This document shows positions 50,611 through 59,918 of a stretch of DNA of 64,000 bases, piece by piece. Position numbers and translations under genes: made by a program. Location: the NCBI GenBank assembly GCA_028277405.1, contig JANQGH010000022.1:47600-111599 (forward strand), given 5' to 3'. Position 1 is the stretch's first letter; each line of letters begins with the position of its first letter. This DNA comes from Alphaproteobacteria bacterium (GTDB lineage: Bacteria; Pseudomonadota; Alphaproteobacteria; DSM-16000; Inquilinaceae). The notes beneath the pieces are model-generated. The model had not been told where the DNA came from. It worked only from the letters and a program-made list of their open reading frames with translations, and did not search any database.

Positions 50611-51915
50611 TTACTGCGCGTCTTCCAGAATTTCCAGGAACTCCTCCGTATCGATCTGGCCGCGCGCATAGACGGGCCAGGTGTTGATGAATTCCTGGAT
50701 CATGCTGTTCGGCATGGTCATGCCGGTGTGCGGATAGCTGTGCGCGATGTCCTGGGACTGGTCGACGATGCTCAACAGCATGGGCGCCAGCGCCGCCTCC
50801 TGATCCGGTGTCAGTTCAAGGCGCGTCGGCCCATAGCGTGAGACCAGATTGGCCTGGTTGAGCATCTGCTCGTCGCTCGTCAGGTATCTGAGGAACGCGA
50901 TCGAGGCCTCGATCGTTTCCGGGTCCTGCGAGCCGACCGCAAAGCCCGCCTCGCCGGTGACGATGATCATGCCGCGACCGTCCGCGCTGCCGGGCGAGGC
51001 CGCGTAGGCGACCCGGTCGCCCAGCCCCTCGGCCGTCTCGGTATTGACGCCCATGATGTTGGGGATCATCCACGGCCCGTTGGCGATCATCGAGGCTTCG
51101 CCCTGCAGGAACAATGTCGCCGCCGTGGCGTACTGGCCCGTGAAGGCGTCCTCGTTGCTGCAGCCCTCTTCATTCATGCGGCGCAGCAGTTCGGTACCGG
51201 CCACAACGGGCTCGACGCCCGCCAGCGCAAGCTCGGTGTCCTGCTGGCGCATCCAATCCGCGCCGCCCGGCTGGGTGCCGATCATGTTGGCCCACATCAG
51301 TCGCGTGGTCCAATTGCCCTCGTTGGCCATGGGCACGTAGCCGGCCTCGCGCAGGGCGGCGCAGGCGGCGAAAAACGCCTCCCAGGTCTCCGGAAAGCTC
51401 TCGATGCCCGCGTCGGCGAAATGATCGGTGTTGTAATAGATGCCGATATAGTCGCGCGAATAGGGCAGGGCGTAGAGCTCGCCGGCTTCGGTGCGATAGG
51501 TGTCGAACGCATCGTCGTGGAAGCTGGCCTGCCACTCGGGATCGCCCTCGATATGGGGGGTGAGTTCCACCACCCGGCCGCTGTCGCGCATGTCGCGCAT
51601 GAGCGTGACGTTGCCGGTGATCAGGTCGGGCAAGGCGTTGGCGACCGAGTCGGCGCGCAGCTTGTCGCGATATTGCGCATCGCCGGGGATTTCCTCGGTC
51701 ACGACGCGGTACTGGCCGGCATAGGTCTCGTTGAAACCCGCGATCAGCAATTCGCCCCATGGCCGCAGCGGGTTGGTGCCGACCCAGAAGGTCGCCCAGG
51801 TGATTTCGACCTCGTCGGCAAGCGCGGGCCGCGTCGCCGGCATGGCCAGAACGCCGGCGGCGATGGCAACGGCGGTGGCGGTTCGAAAGGACAGGCGCAT
51901 CGGGTTGCGAAGCAT
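50611..51915 (-). CDS. ABC transporter substrate-binding protein, sugar type (family 1)
   Basis: This is a periplasmic receptor of 434 residues with a Sec signal (residues about 1-33, cleavage near PALAD). The mature part follows the MalE-like pattern: WATFWVGTNPLRPWGELLIAGF, YALPYSRDYIGIYYNTDHF, and GEASMIANGPWMIPN. The start ATG 51915 has GGGAGGAA seven bases upstream. A LysR gene is divergent. The ligand could be a sulfated sugar or other sulfate ester, since a sulfatase ends the operon. Confidence 0.9.
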   Translation of the reverse strand: MLRNPMRLSFRTATAVAIAAGVLAMPATRPALADEVEITWATFWVGTNPLRPWGELLIAGFNETYAGQYRVVTEEIPGDAQYRDKLRADSVANALPDLITGNVTLMRDMRDSGRVVELTPHIEGDPEWQASFHDDAFDTYRTEAGELYALPYSRDYIGIYYNTDHFADAGIESFPETWEAFFAACAALREAGYVPMANEGNWTTRLMWANMIGTQPGGADWMRQQDTELALAGVEPVVAGTELLRRMNEEGCSNEDAFTGQYATAATLFLQGEASMIANGPWMIPNIMGVNTETAEGLGDRVAYAASPGSADGRGMIIVTGEAGFAVGSQDPETIEASIAFLRYLTSDEQMLNQANLVSRYGPTRLELTPDQEAALAPMLLSIVDQSQDIAHSYPHTGMTMPNSMIQEFINTWPVYARGQIDTEEFLEILEDAQ

Positions 51916-52039
51916 GGATCGTTCCTCCCTGATCAATATCGGCATCCTTGGCATAGGCGGCGCGGTTCGTGCGCGTCCGGTTGTGCGTGACTCTGGCACA
52001 GGCTCGCGATAAGCAGAACTAGTAAGCACGAATGCCGTC

Positions 52040-52054
52040 ATAACGCGGCGTTAT
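52040..52054. promoter_or_regulatory. LysR-type operator
   Basis: A 15-bp palindrome has 7-bp arms ATAACGC and GCGTTAT around one base. It fits the T-N11-A pattern of LysR sites. It lies 14 bases before the LysR start and upstream of the divergent ABC operon. Confidence 0.6.
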
Positions 52055-52068
52055 ATCGAGGCTGTGCC

Positions 52069-53004
52069 ATGAAGCCCCATCTCAGCGCGCTGTTGCCCTA
52101 TTTCCTGTCGATCGCCGAAACCGGCAGCCTGACCCGCGCGGCGAAGGAGCGGGCCCTGACCCAGCCCGCGCTCAGCCGCAAGATGCGGCAGTTGGAAGAG
52201 GGCCTGAACGTCCAGCTTTTCATCCGCCATACGCGTGGCGTGGAGTTGACGGCCGCGGGCCGCATCCTGTTGCGCCGGGCGCGCCTGATCGAGGCCGAAA
52301 GCCGCTATGCGATCGACGAGATCGAGCTGTTGAAGGGTGGCGCGACAACGTCCGTCAGGCTGACGGCGGGGCCGGTCTGGTGCATGTCGGTCTTGCCCCA
52401 GGCCATCGCCGCCGTGAAAGCGGCGTATCCCCAGTTCAGTGCCGAGATCGAGATGAGTGGCGGCGTCGGCCAGGTCGAGGCGGTCGCATCAGGGGAAATC
52501 GACATGTGGGCGGGCGCGCTCGACGTCAATCTGTGCCGGCAGTTCGACCTGGTCCATGTCGAACCGCTGACGGTCGACTACCAGATCTTCGCCCCGGCCG
52601 ATCATCCGCTTCAATGCGCGCACTTTCCGCCCGCCAGGCTGACGGAGCATGGCTGGGTCAGCTATTCGCAGGATGGTGCCTGGCCGGCCATGGCGGATCT
52701 GGTCGGCCGGCTGACGGGCCGCAACGCGCAGCTGGCGATCAACTCAACCTCCCTGATGTCGGCGATGCGGATCGCGGCGCACGGGTCTTATCTGATCGGG
52801 CTTGCCCATCCGCTACGGCCCTTGGCGGCCTTGCTGAATCTTCAGCCACTGCCGCATCAGCCGCTGAATTTCTCCTTCCGCTCGGGCATGTGTTACCGGC
52901 CGTCGGCGGTCGGCCTGCCCACGCTGGCCCTTTTGATCGAAAGCCTCGGGCACTTCGCCGGCGAGGTCACGGGCGCGCGGCCCTTGTCCAAGGCGGTGTC
53001 CTAA
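52069..53004 (+). CDS. LysR family regulator
   Basis: This is a 311-residue LysR regulator. The N-terminal winged HTH is LPYFLSIAETGSLTRAAKERALTQPALSRKMRQLEEGLNVQLF in its normal position. A periplasmic-binding-like ligand domain follows. It is divergent from the sulfatase/ABC operon and should control it. The gene converges with the ABC exporter operon downstream. Confidence 0.92.
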   Translation: MKPHLSALLPYFLSIAETGSLTRAAKERALTQPALSRKMRQLEEGLNVQLFIRHTRGVELTAAGRILLRRARLIEAESRYAIDEIELLKGGATTSVRLTAGPVWCMSVLPQAIAAVKAAYPQFSAEIEMSGGVGQVEAVASGEIDMWAGALDVNLCRQFDLVHVEPLTVDYQIFAPADHPLQCAHFPPARLTEHGWVSYSQDGAWPAMADLVGRLTGRNAQLAINSTSLMSAMRIAAHGSYLIGLAHPLRPLAALLNLQPLPHQPLNFSFRSGMCYRPSAVGLPTLALLIESLGHFAGEVTGARPLSKAVS

Positions 53005-53016
53005 GGGAAGTCGCAC

Positions 53017-53907
53017 TCACGCCTCGATGCGGCGTCGCCGGTACTCGCTCGCCAGGTAGACCACCACGGCGGTGAAGGCGAGGCCGATCCCCATCTGGAC
53101 CCAGTCGATGGTCGTCAGCATCGCCCGCAGCAGGGCGAACGGCGCGTTGTCGGCTTGACCGAACAGGATGGTCACGGCCTGCGTTTCGTCCAGGAAGCCC
53201 TCGAACCGCCAGGCGAGAAAATCCGCGACGGGCCGGCCATCGACCGAACTGCGGATCGTGTTCAGATATTCCAGCAGGATCACCGTGCCGGGGATCAGGA
53301 ACGCAAGCGGAATGCTCCAGCGCCGGAACAGGGTCGACAGACCGGCGACCCATGCCAGACCCGGCGCGTACCAAAGCACTGTCAGCGCCAGGAAGAACAC
53401 CCCGACGATGCCCGTTTGAAAGAGGCTCCACAGGGCACCGATCGGGCCGGGCGCGGTGATCACGGGGAACAGAGCCGAGGCGATCAGCAGCACGCCGTAG
53501 ATGATGACCGCCGTGACGATGGCGAAAACCGAGATCAGGCCGAGAAAGACCGTGATGCCCGACAATGCCTTCGACGTCAGGATCTTCAGATCGCTCTGGG
53601 GCATCGATTTCCAGAACAGCAGCGTGTTGTTACGCCGGTCGGCCGAAAAACTGTCGGCGTAATAGAAGAACAGGCCGACGATCAGATAGACCGACCAGAC
53701 CAGGAAGGTGCCCGCCACGCCGACCCGGTAGACCGCGTCGCCCAGCGGAAGCTGGGTCGGCGGCAGATCGAATTCGCCATGGCCCGACAGCATGGCGAAC
53801 AGGATGGCGATCGTCATGATGATCAGCAGCACGATCGGCGCGTACAGGAACGCGCCCCGATGTTCGTAGAACTCGCGTTCGATCAGCGCGGTCATGGCAC
53901 GCATCAC
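53017..53907 (-). CDS. ABC-2 type exporter permease
   Basis: This is a 296-residue membrane protein with about six hydrophobic segments. The first is FLYAPIVLLIIMTIAILFAML; a large periplasmic part is not present. It lies last in the operon GntR-ATPase-permease. The start GTG overlaps the ATPase stop (GTGA); an ATG follows directly. The exported compound is unknown; related YtrA systems respond to envelope-active agents. Confidence 0.85.
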   Translation of the reverse strand: MMRAMTALIEREFYEHRGAFLYAPIVLLIIMTIAILFAMLSGHGEFDLPPTQLPLGDAVYRVGVAGTFLVWSVYLIVGLFFYYADSFSADRRNNTLLFWKSMPQSDLKILTSKALSGITVFLGLISVFAIVTAVIIYGVLLIASALFPVITAPGPIGALWSLFQTGIVGVFFLALTVLWYAPGLAWVAGLSTLFRRWSIPLAFLIPGTVILLEYLNTIRSSVDGRPVADFLAWRFEGFLDETQAVTILFGQADNAPFALLRAMLTTIDWVQMGIGLAFTAVVVYLASEYRRRRIEA

Positions 53908-54785
53908 GCCTCTCCCCGCGTGCCGTCTTCACGCTCAACCATGGTGACGAACAGGTCCGACAGGCTGGGCGTCGAGACCTGGCCCAGCGGCTCAAGCTGC
54001 TCGGGCGGCGTCCCCTCGAACACCATCGCCGTCTGGCCGAAGCGGGTCTCGGCGTAGATCGGGCCCAGTTTCTCGGCGTCGGCCAGCCTGTCCTTGTCGA
54101 CGATGACCTGCGCGAACCGCTCGCCGATCTCGTCGACCGGCATGTCGAGAATAATTGCGCCATCCTTCAGGAACATGATGTCGGTCAGGATCTGCGCGAT
54201 CTCGTCCACCTGATGGGTGGTGATCAGCAGCGTGCGGTCCTCCGCCATGTAGTCCTCCAGCAAACGCCGGTAAAAGCGCTTGCGATAGACGATGTCGAGG
54301 CCGAGCGTGGGCTCGTCGAGCACCAGCAGCTTGGCGTCGATCGCCATGACCACGGCCAGATGAAGCTGGGCCAGCATGCCCTTGGACAGCGTCTTGATCT
54401 TTAGGCCGGGCTTGAGATCCGTACCCTCAAGAAAGGACTCCGCCGTCTGTCGGTCGAAGCGCGGATGGATCGCGCTCACCAGGTCGAACAGCTGGCGCAC
54501 CTTCAGATAGCGCGGCAGGCTGGCGACGTCCGAAACGAACGCGACGTCGTTCATCAGCTTCGCCCGGTGTCGAAACGGGTCCAGGCCCAAGACCTGGATC
54601 TGGCCGCCGCAGTCGGTCAGGCCCAGCAAGGTGTTGAGCGTGGTGGTCTTGCCGGCGCCGTTGAGGCCCAGAAGCCCGTAGATGCGGCCGGCCGGGATGG
54701 TGAAGTCGATGCCGTGCAGCACGGTTTTCCGGCCAAAGCTCTTGGTCAGGCCGCGCGCGCTGGCGATTGCCGGAAGATCGGTCAC
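53904..54785 (-). CDS. ABC exporter ATPase (YtrB/CcmA-like)
   Basis: This 293-residue ATPase has Walker A GLNGAGKTTT (residues about 38-47), signature LSKGMLAQLHLAVV and Walker B LLVLDEPTLGLD. The C-terminal 80 residues are an accessory domain. The start GTG overlaps the GntR stop (GTGA). Confidence 0.92.
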   Translation of the reverse strand: MTDLPAIASARGLTKSFGRKTVLHGIDFTIPAGRIYGLLGLNGAGKTTTLNTLLGLTDCGGQIQVLGLDPFRHRAKLMNDVAFVSDVASLPRYLKVRQLFDLVSAIHPRFDRQTAESFLEGTDLKPGLKIKTLSKGMLAQLHLAVVMAIDAKLLVLDEPTLGLDIVYRKRFYRRLLEDYMAEDRTLLITTHQVDEIAQILTDIMFLKDGAIILDMPVDEIGERFAQVIVDKDRLADAEKLGPIYAETRFGQTAMVFEGTPPEQLEPLGQVSTPSLSDLFVTMVEREDGTRGEA

Positions 54786-55138
54786 TTGGGCTCTCCCGCG
54801 TCCAGCAACGTTTTCAGGTCAAGCCCCAGCGCCTGGATCTGGGCGCGGATGCGCGGCCAGTCCTCGGCCAGGAAACGTTCGCGTTCATGGGCCAGCAGCT
54901 TTGGCCGCGCGGCCGTTGCCACATACATCCCCAACCCCCGTTTCTTCTCAATGACGTCCAGATCGACCAGCGACTGATAAGCCTTGGTCACGGTCAATGG
55001 GTTGACCGAAAGATCCGTGGCGATCTGCCGCACCGACGGCAAGGCCTCGCCCTCGGGCACGGCGCCCGTGAGGATCATCTCGATCAATTGCTGCCGAATC
55101 TGCAGGAAGATCGGCTGTGTGTCGCTCCAATGCGCCAT
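54782..55138 (-). CDS. GntR family regulator, YtrA subfamily
   Basis: This 118-residue protein consists of a GntR winged HTH (GEALPSVRQIATDLSVNPLTVTKAYQSL) and only a short dimerisation tail, which defines the YtrA group. It leads the ABC exporter operon. A strong palindrome lies just upstream, so it probably represses its own operon until a ligand appears. Confidence 0.92.
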   Translation of the reverse strand: MAHWSDTQPIFLQIRQQLIEMILTGAVPEGEALPSVRQIATDLSVNPLTVTKAYQSLVDLDVIEKKRGLGMYVATAARPKLLAHERERFLAEDWPRIRAQIQALGLDLKTLLDAGEPK

Positions 55139-55150
55139 GGGTCGCCGTTA

Positions 55151-55176
55151 TAGTGTGCTACATATGTAATACACTA
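55151..55176. promoter_or_regulatory. YtrA-type operator
   Basis: The outer arms TAGTGT (55151-55156) and ACACTA (55171-55176) share one centre with the inner palindrome TACATATGTA (55159-55168). Only two base pairs in the 26-bp site break the symmetry. It lies 13 bases before the GntR start. Confidence 0.7.
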
Positions 55177-55203
55177 CGACGCTGATGCAAGCAGATGCTG
55201 CGA

Positions 55204-55383
55204 CTAGGACAGTTTCGCCAACCGCTCGCCGCTTCGTGCGAGGATCTTCAGCTTGGTGGCGCGGTCCGAGGTCGTCCAGGTGGCAATCTCGTCAAGCGTG
55301 CGGCCACAGCCTCGGCAGACTCGCTTGGCCGGATCCAACAGGCAGATCTTGCGGCACGGGCTTTCGATGTCGGGCAGGTCCAT
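55204..55383 (-). CDS. DUF1289 family protein, 59 aa
   Basis: The short protein begins MDLPDIESPCRKICLLD and contains VCRGCGRTLDEIATW. The Cys pattern C-x3-C ... C-x2-C is that of DUF1289, probably a zinc- or Fe-S-binding module. Function is unknown. The gene is too small for many gene callers. Confidence 0.88.
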   Translation of the reverse strand: MDLPDIESPCRKICLLDPAKRVCRGCGRTLDEIATWTTSDRATKLKILARSGERLAKLS

Positions 55384-55448
55384 GATGCAACCCTGGTAGT
55401 ACCGCCGTCCTTGGCATGCAAGCCCGGTCGGAATGCTACGCTGGACGC

Positions 55449-56396
55449 ATGTCCTCCCCGGCGAGCCAGACGAATCACACCGCGCCCAGCGGCGGCAGCC
55501 TGCCGGCGATCGGTTTCATGCTGCTGGCGACCCTGACCTTCACGGTCATGCACGCCGCCATCAAGTATCTGTCGACGGAGCCGGTGGCCGGTGCCGAGCC
55601 CTTGCATCCGATGGTGATCGCGTTTTTTCGCGTGGCGTTCGGCATGATCGTCATCGTGCCCTTCATTCTGCGCGACGGCTGGGGTCTGTTTCAGACAAAG
55701 CGTTTCGGCATGCTCGGCCTGCGCGCCGTTCTGAACGCCTGTGCGATGGTGATGTTCTTCACCGCGCTCAGCCTGACGACGCTGACCGCTGCGACGGCGT
55801 TGGGCTTCACCGCGCCGATCTTCGCCACCATCCTCGCCATGGTCCTGCTGCGCGAGAAAGTCGGCTGGCGTCGCTGGACCGCCATTCTGGTCGGCTTCGC
55901 CGGCACCATGGTCGTGCTGCGGCCGGCGGTTGGGTCGGTCGGGGTGGGGGATCTGCTGGTCCTGGCGTCGGCGCTGCTTTGGGGTCTTGTCATGATCGTG
56001 GTCAAGGATCTGGGCCGCACGGAAAGCAGCGTCACGATTACCGCCTACATGCAGCTCATGATGGCGCCGTTGATCCTGATCGCGGCCGTTTTCGTCTGGT
56101 CCTGGCCGAGCCTTGAACAGCTCTTTGCGCTGGTGCTGATCGGGGCGCTCGGCGGCAGTGCCCAGATGGCGCTGGCGCAGGCTCTTAAGCTCTCGGCGAC
56201 CCATGTCATCATGCCGTTTGAGTTCACGCGGCTGATCTGGGCCGGGGCGTTGTCAGCGATCGTGTTTGCACAATTGCCGGATCTCGGCACCTGGATCGGC
56301 GGGGCGATTATCTTCGCCGCCGGCATCTACATCGCCGATCGGGAGCGCAAAACCGCCCGTGCCGCCGGCCGAACGCGGCCCACGGACACGACCTGA
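55449..56396 (+). CDS. DMT family transporter (EamA)
   Basis: This is a 315-residue membrane protein with about ten segments in two EamA repeats. The first begins GFMLLATLTFTVMHAAIKYL; the second begins near LLVLASALLWGLVMIVVKDL. It resembles metabolite exporters such as RhaT/riboflavin-type carriers. It converges with the indolepyruvate oxidoreductase gene. The substrate is unknown. Confidence 0.88.
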   Translation: MSSPASQTNHTAPSGGSLPAIGFMLLATLTFTVMHAAIKYLSTEPVAGAEPLHPMVIAFFRVAFGMIVIVPFILRDGWGLFQTKRFGMLGLRAVLNACAMVMFFTALSLTTLTAATALGFTAPIFATILAMVLLREKVGWRRWTAILVGFAGTMVVLRPAVGSVGVGDLLVLASALLWGLVMIVVKDLGRTESSVTITAYMQLMMAPLILIAAVFVWSWPSLEQLFALVLIGALGGSAQMALAQALKLSATHVIMPFEFTRLIWAGALSAIVFAQLPDLGTWIGGAIIFAAGIYIADRERKTARAAGRTRPTDTT

Positions 56397-56402
56397 CCGG
56401 GG

Positions 56403-59400
56403 CTATTCGGCCGCCTCGCGATGCGGGTGCGGCGGGTTCTCAAAGGCCTGCCAAAGCGCCTGCTCCTGGGCCTCGATCGCCGCGATATGGGCCTCCCGGA
56501 CATGGCCGTAGCCGCGAATGCGTTCCGGTATGGAGGCGATTTCGACGGCGATCGGGTGGGCGTCATGGTTCAGCCCGTCGACCAGCCGTTCGATGCCGTT
56601 CAGGTAGTCGTCCCGCAACCGCCTTTCCGCCTTGCGCTCGGCGCTGTAGCCGAAGACATCAAGCGCGGTGCCGCGCAGCCGCTTGAACCGCGCCAGAAGG
56701 CGGAACAGGGACAGCATGCGCGGGCCGTAGGTCTTCTTCTTCAGGTGGCCCGTCTCGGGGTCGCGGTCCGCCGTCAGCGGCGGCGCCAAATGGAACTTGA
56801 TCTTATAGTCGCCGTCGAAGGTCTGGCGCACCTGTTTCAGGAAGGTGCCGTCGGTGTAGAGCCGCGCAACCTCATACTCGTCCTTGATGGCCATCAGCTT
56901 GAAGGCATAGCGGCCGACGGCTTCGGTCAGCGGCAGGCGGCCCAGCGGCATCGGCTGCGCCGTGTCGGGCTTCAGCAACGCCGCTTCCGCCGTCCACACC
57001 CGGGTCACCAGCGCCCGATAGCGCCTGGCATAGGCGGCGTCCTGATAGTCGGTCAGCATCCGCTCGCGCCGGTCGATCAGCTCTTCCAGGCTCTCCGACA
57101 GGATACGCCCGCGCGGCAGCGCCTCGCGCGGCTTGGCGACCAGCGCCTCGACAGACGCCGGATCGACCGCGGCGCGCCGGCCCCATTGAAAGGCCTGGCG
57201 GTTCATCTCGACACTGACGCCGTTCAGTTCGATGGCCCGGTCGATCGCCTCTCCCGAGACCGGGATCATGCCCTGCTGATAGGCGACGCCGAGCATGAAC
57301 AGATTGGCCGCGATCGAGTTGCCCATCAGCGCGGTGGCGATGCGGGTGGCGTCGATGGTCGTGGCCGGCCCCTCCAGCGTCTGTTCGATCAGGGAAACCA
57401 TCTCGTCGCCGAAAAAGGCGAAGTCCGGGTTCTTGGTGAAGTCGCCGGTGATCGTCTCGGCGCGGTTGACCACCGCCCTCGTGACGCCGGGGTTGATCTT
57501 GCTCAGCACGTCGGAACTGGCGGCGACGACGAGATCGCAGCCGAGCAGCGTGTTGGCCGCGCCGGCGGCGATGCGCACGGCGTTGATGTCGTCGGGCCGG
57601 TGGGCGATGCGCACATGGCTGACCACCGCACCGCCCTTCTGGGCCAGGCCGGTCTGGTCGAGAACCGAGACGCCGCGTCCCTCCAAATGAGCCGCCATGC
57701 CCAGCAGCGCGCCGATGGTGACGACGCCCGTGCCGCCCACGCCCGTGACCAGAATGCCGTGCGGCTGGTTCAGGTCGGGCAGCGCGGGGTCGGGCAGGGC
57801 GGGCCAGTCCTGGCCGCTTGTCGACGAAGCGGCCGGTTTCGGCTTGCGCAGGTCGCCGCCCTCGATGGTCACGAAGCTGGGGCAGAAGCCGTTCAGGCAG
57901 GAATAGTCCTTGTTGCAGCTCGACTGGTCGATCGCGCGCTTACGGCCCAGCTCGGTCTCCACCGGCACGACCGACAGGCAGTTGGACTTGACCGAACAGT
58001 CGCCGCAGCCCTCGCAGACCATCTCGTTGATGAACACGCGCTTGGGCGGATCGACCATCAGCTTGCGCTTGCGCCGGCGCCGTTTCTCCGCCGCACAGGT
58101 CTGGTCGTAGATCAGGATCGAGACGCCGGGATACTCGCGCAGGTCCTTCTGCACGGTGTCCAGATCGTCGCGATGTTCGACCGGGATGTGATGGGGCAGG
58201 GCCAGGCCGCCCTGATACTTGTCCGGCTCGTCGGTGACGACGACGATCTTCTCGATGCCCTCCGCGGCGACCTGATCGACGATCATAGGGACAGACAATT
58301 GCCCGTCGACAGGCTGGCCGCCGGTCATGGCGACGGCGTCGTTGTAAAGAATCTTATAGGTGATGTTGACCTTGGCGGCCTGGGCCGCGCGGATCGCCAG
58401 CAGGCCGGAATGGAAATAGGTGCCGTCGCCCAGATTGGCGAACACGTGGGCGGTTTCCGTGAACGGCGCCTGGCCGATCCAGGCCACGCCCTCGCCGCCC
58501 ATCTGGCTGAACGTGTCGGTGCTGCGGTCCATCCAGGTGGCCATGTAGTGACAGCCGATCCCGGCGATCGCCCGGCTGCCGTCGGGCACGTTGGTCGACG
58601 TGTTGTGCGGACAGCCGGAGCAGAAGTAAGGCACCCGCTCGATCGCGTTGGGGTGCTTGACGATCTTCTGCGCCTCTTTTTCCTCCAGGAAACGCACGCG
58701 TGCGGCCAGCCCGTCATGGTCGATGCGGTTCAAAAGGCGCTTGCCGATGACGACCGCGATCTGGGCCGGGGACAGCTCACCGGTCGACGGCAGGATCCAG
58801 TGGTTCCGCTCGTCGAACTTGCCGACGATCACCGGCCGCTTGTCGGCCTGCCAGTTGTAAAGCTGTTCCTTCAGCTGGTTTTCGATGAGCGCGCGCTTTT
58901 CCTCGACCACGATCAGCTCGTCCAGCCCCTCGGCGAAGGCGCGAACACCCTGCGGTTCCAACGGCCACGGCATGCCAACCTTGTAGACGCAGATGCCGAG
59001 CTGCGCGGCCAGCACCCGGTTGATGCCCAGCACCTCAAACGCCTGCAGGACATCGAGATAACTCTTGCCGGTCGTGACGATGCCGAAACGGCGATGGTCT
59101 GCATCATAGACCAGCCGGTCGACCTTGTTGGCCCGCGCGAAGGCCAATGCGGCATAGACCTTATGCCGCATCAACCGCTCTTCCTGGACCATGGGTGGGT
59201 CCGGCCAGCGGATGTTCAGGCCACCCGTCGGCATGTCGTAATCATCGGGCAGCACGATCTCGCCGGCATGCGGATCGATGGTGACCGAGGCGGAACTGTC
59301 GACGGTCTCGGCGATGGTCTTGAAAGCCACCCAGCAGCCGGAATAGCGGCTGAGCGCGAAGCCGATCAGGCCGAAATCGATGATCTCCTGCACATTCGCC

Positions 59401-59918
59401 GGATGCAGCACCGGGATCATCGAGGCGATGAACGCATGCTCCGACTGGTGTGGTACGGTCGAACTCTTGCAGGCATGATCGTCGCCGGTGATCGCCAGGA
59501 CGCCGCCCAAGTGCGAGGTGCCGGCGAAGTTCGCATGTTTGAAGACATCGCCGGTCCGGTCGACCCCCGGGCCCTTGCCGTACCACATGCCGAACACGCC
59601 GTCATAGCGCCCGCCGGGCCACAGATTGACCTGCTGACTGCCCCAGACGGCGGTCGCGCCGAGGTCCTCGTTCACGCCAGGCTGGAAGTGAATATCGTTT
59701 TCCGACAGATACTTACGCGCTGTCCATAAAGCGCGGTCAAAGCCACCGAGCGGCGAGCCGCGATAGCCGGAAATGAAGCCTGCCGTATTGTGCCCGTGGG
59801 CGAGATCGCGTTGGCGCTGCATCAGGGGCAGCCGGACCAGGGCCTGTGTCCCGGTCAGGTAAACCCGCCCTTGCTCAAGCTCGTACTTGTCATCGAGCGT
59901 TACGGCCGCCAACGTCAT
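56403..59918 (-). CDS. Indolepyruvate ferredoxin oxidoreductase family protein (fused alpha/beta)
   Basis: The 1171-residue enzyme oxidatively decarboxylates aryl or branched 2-oxo acids to acyl-CoA and reduces a ferredoxin. The N-terminal two thirds have the pyrimidine and TPP domains (NLGDGTYFHSGLLAIRAA; YNDAVAMTGGQP). Next is a ferredoxin-like region with Cys motifs CEGCGDC and CNKDYSCLNGFC. Last is the gamma domain (GVGGTGVVTIGALLGMAAHLEG) and a DUF6537-type tail. The fused form is common in proteobacteria. It probably degrades aromatic amino acid oxo acids. Confidence 0.92.
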   Translation of the reverse strand: MTLAAVTLDDKYELEQGRVYLTGTQALVRLPLMQRQRDLAHGHNTAGFISGYRGSPLGGFDRALWTARKYLSENDIHFQPGVNEDLGATAVWGSQQVNLWPGGRYDGVFGMWYGKGPGVDRTGDVFKHANFAGTSHLGGVLAITGDDHACKSSTVPHQSEHAFIASMIPVLHPANVQEIIDFGLIGFALSRYSGCWVAFKTIAETVDSSASVTIDPHAGEIVLPDDYDMPTGGLNIRWPDPPMVQEERLMRHKVYAALAFARANKVDRLVYDADHRRFGIVTTGKSYLDVLQAFEVLGINRVLAAQLGICVYKVGMPWPLEPQGVRAFAEGLDELIVVEEKRALIENQLKEQLYNWQADKRPVIVGKFDERNHWILPSTGELSPAQIAVVIGKRLLNRIDHDGLAARVRFLEEKEAQKIVKHPNAIERVPYFCSGCPHNTSTNVPDGSRAIAGIGCHYMATWMDRSTDTFSQMGGEGVAWIGQAPFTETAHVFANLGDGTYFHSGLLAIRAAQAAKVNITYKILYNDAVAMTGGQPVDGQLSVPMIVDQVAAEGIEKIVVVTDEPDKYQGGLALPHHIPVEHRDDLDTVQKDLREYPGVSILIYDQTCAAEKRRRRKRKLMVDPPKRVFINEMVCEGCGDCSVKSNCLSVVPVETELGRKRAIDQSSCNKDYSCLNGFCPSFVTIEGGDLRKPKPAASSTSGQDWPALPDPALPDLNQPHGILVTGVGGTGVVTIGALLGMAAHLEGRGVSVLDQTGLAQKGGAVVSHVRIAHRPDDINAVRIAAGAANTLLGCDLVVAASSDVLSKINPGVTRAVVNRAETITGDFTKNPDFAFFGDEMVSLIEQTLEGPATTIDATRIATALMGNSIAANLFMLGVAYQQGMIPVSGEAIDRAIELNGVSVEMNRQAFQWGRRAAVDPASVEALVAKPREALPRGRILSESLEELIDRRERMLTDYQDAAYARRYRALVTRVWTAEAALLKPDTAQPMPLGRLPLTEAVGRYAFKLMAIKDEYEVARLYTDGTFLKQVRQTFDGDYKIKFHLAPPLTADRDPETGHLKKKTYGPRMLSLFRLLARFKRLRGTALDVFGYSAERKAERRLRDDYLNGIERLVDGLNHDAHPIAVEIASIPERIRGYGHVREAHIAAIEAQEQALWQAFENPPHPHREAAE

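Noticed and set aside
56421..59729. Very long open frame (1102 codons) on the plus strand
   Set aside because: It is antisense to the indolepyruvate oxidoreductase gene. The Arg/Gln/Asp/His-rich composition is typical of the mirror frame of a high-GC gene, with no domain.
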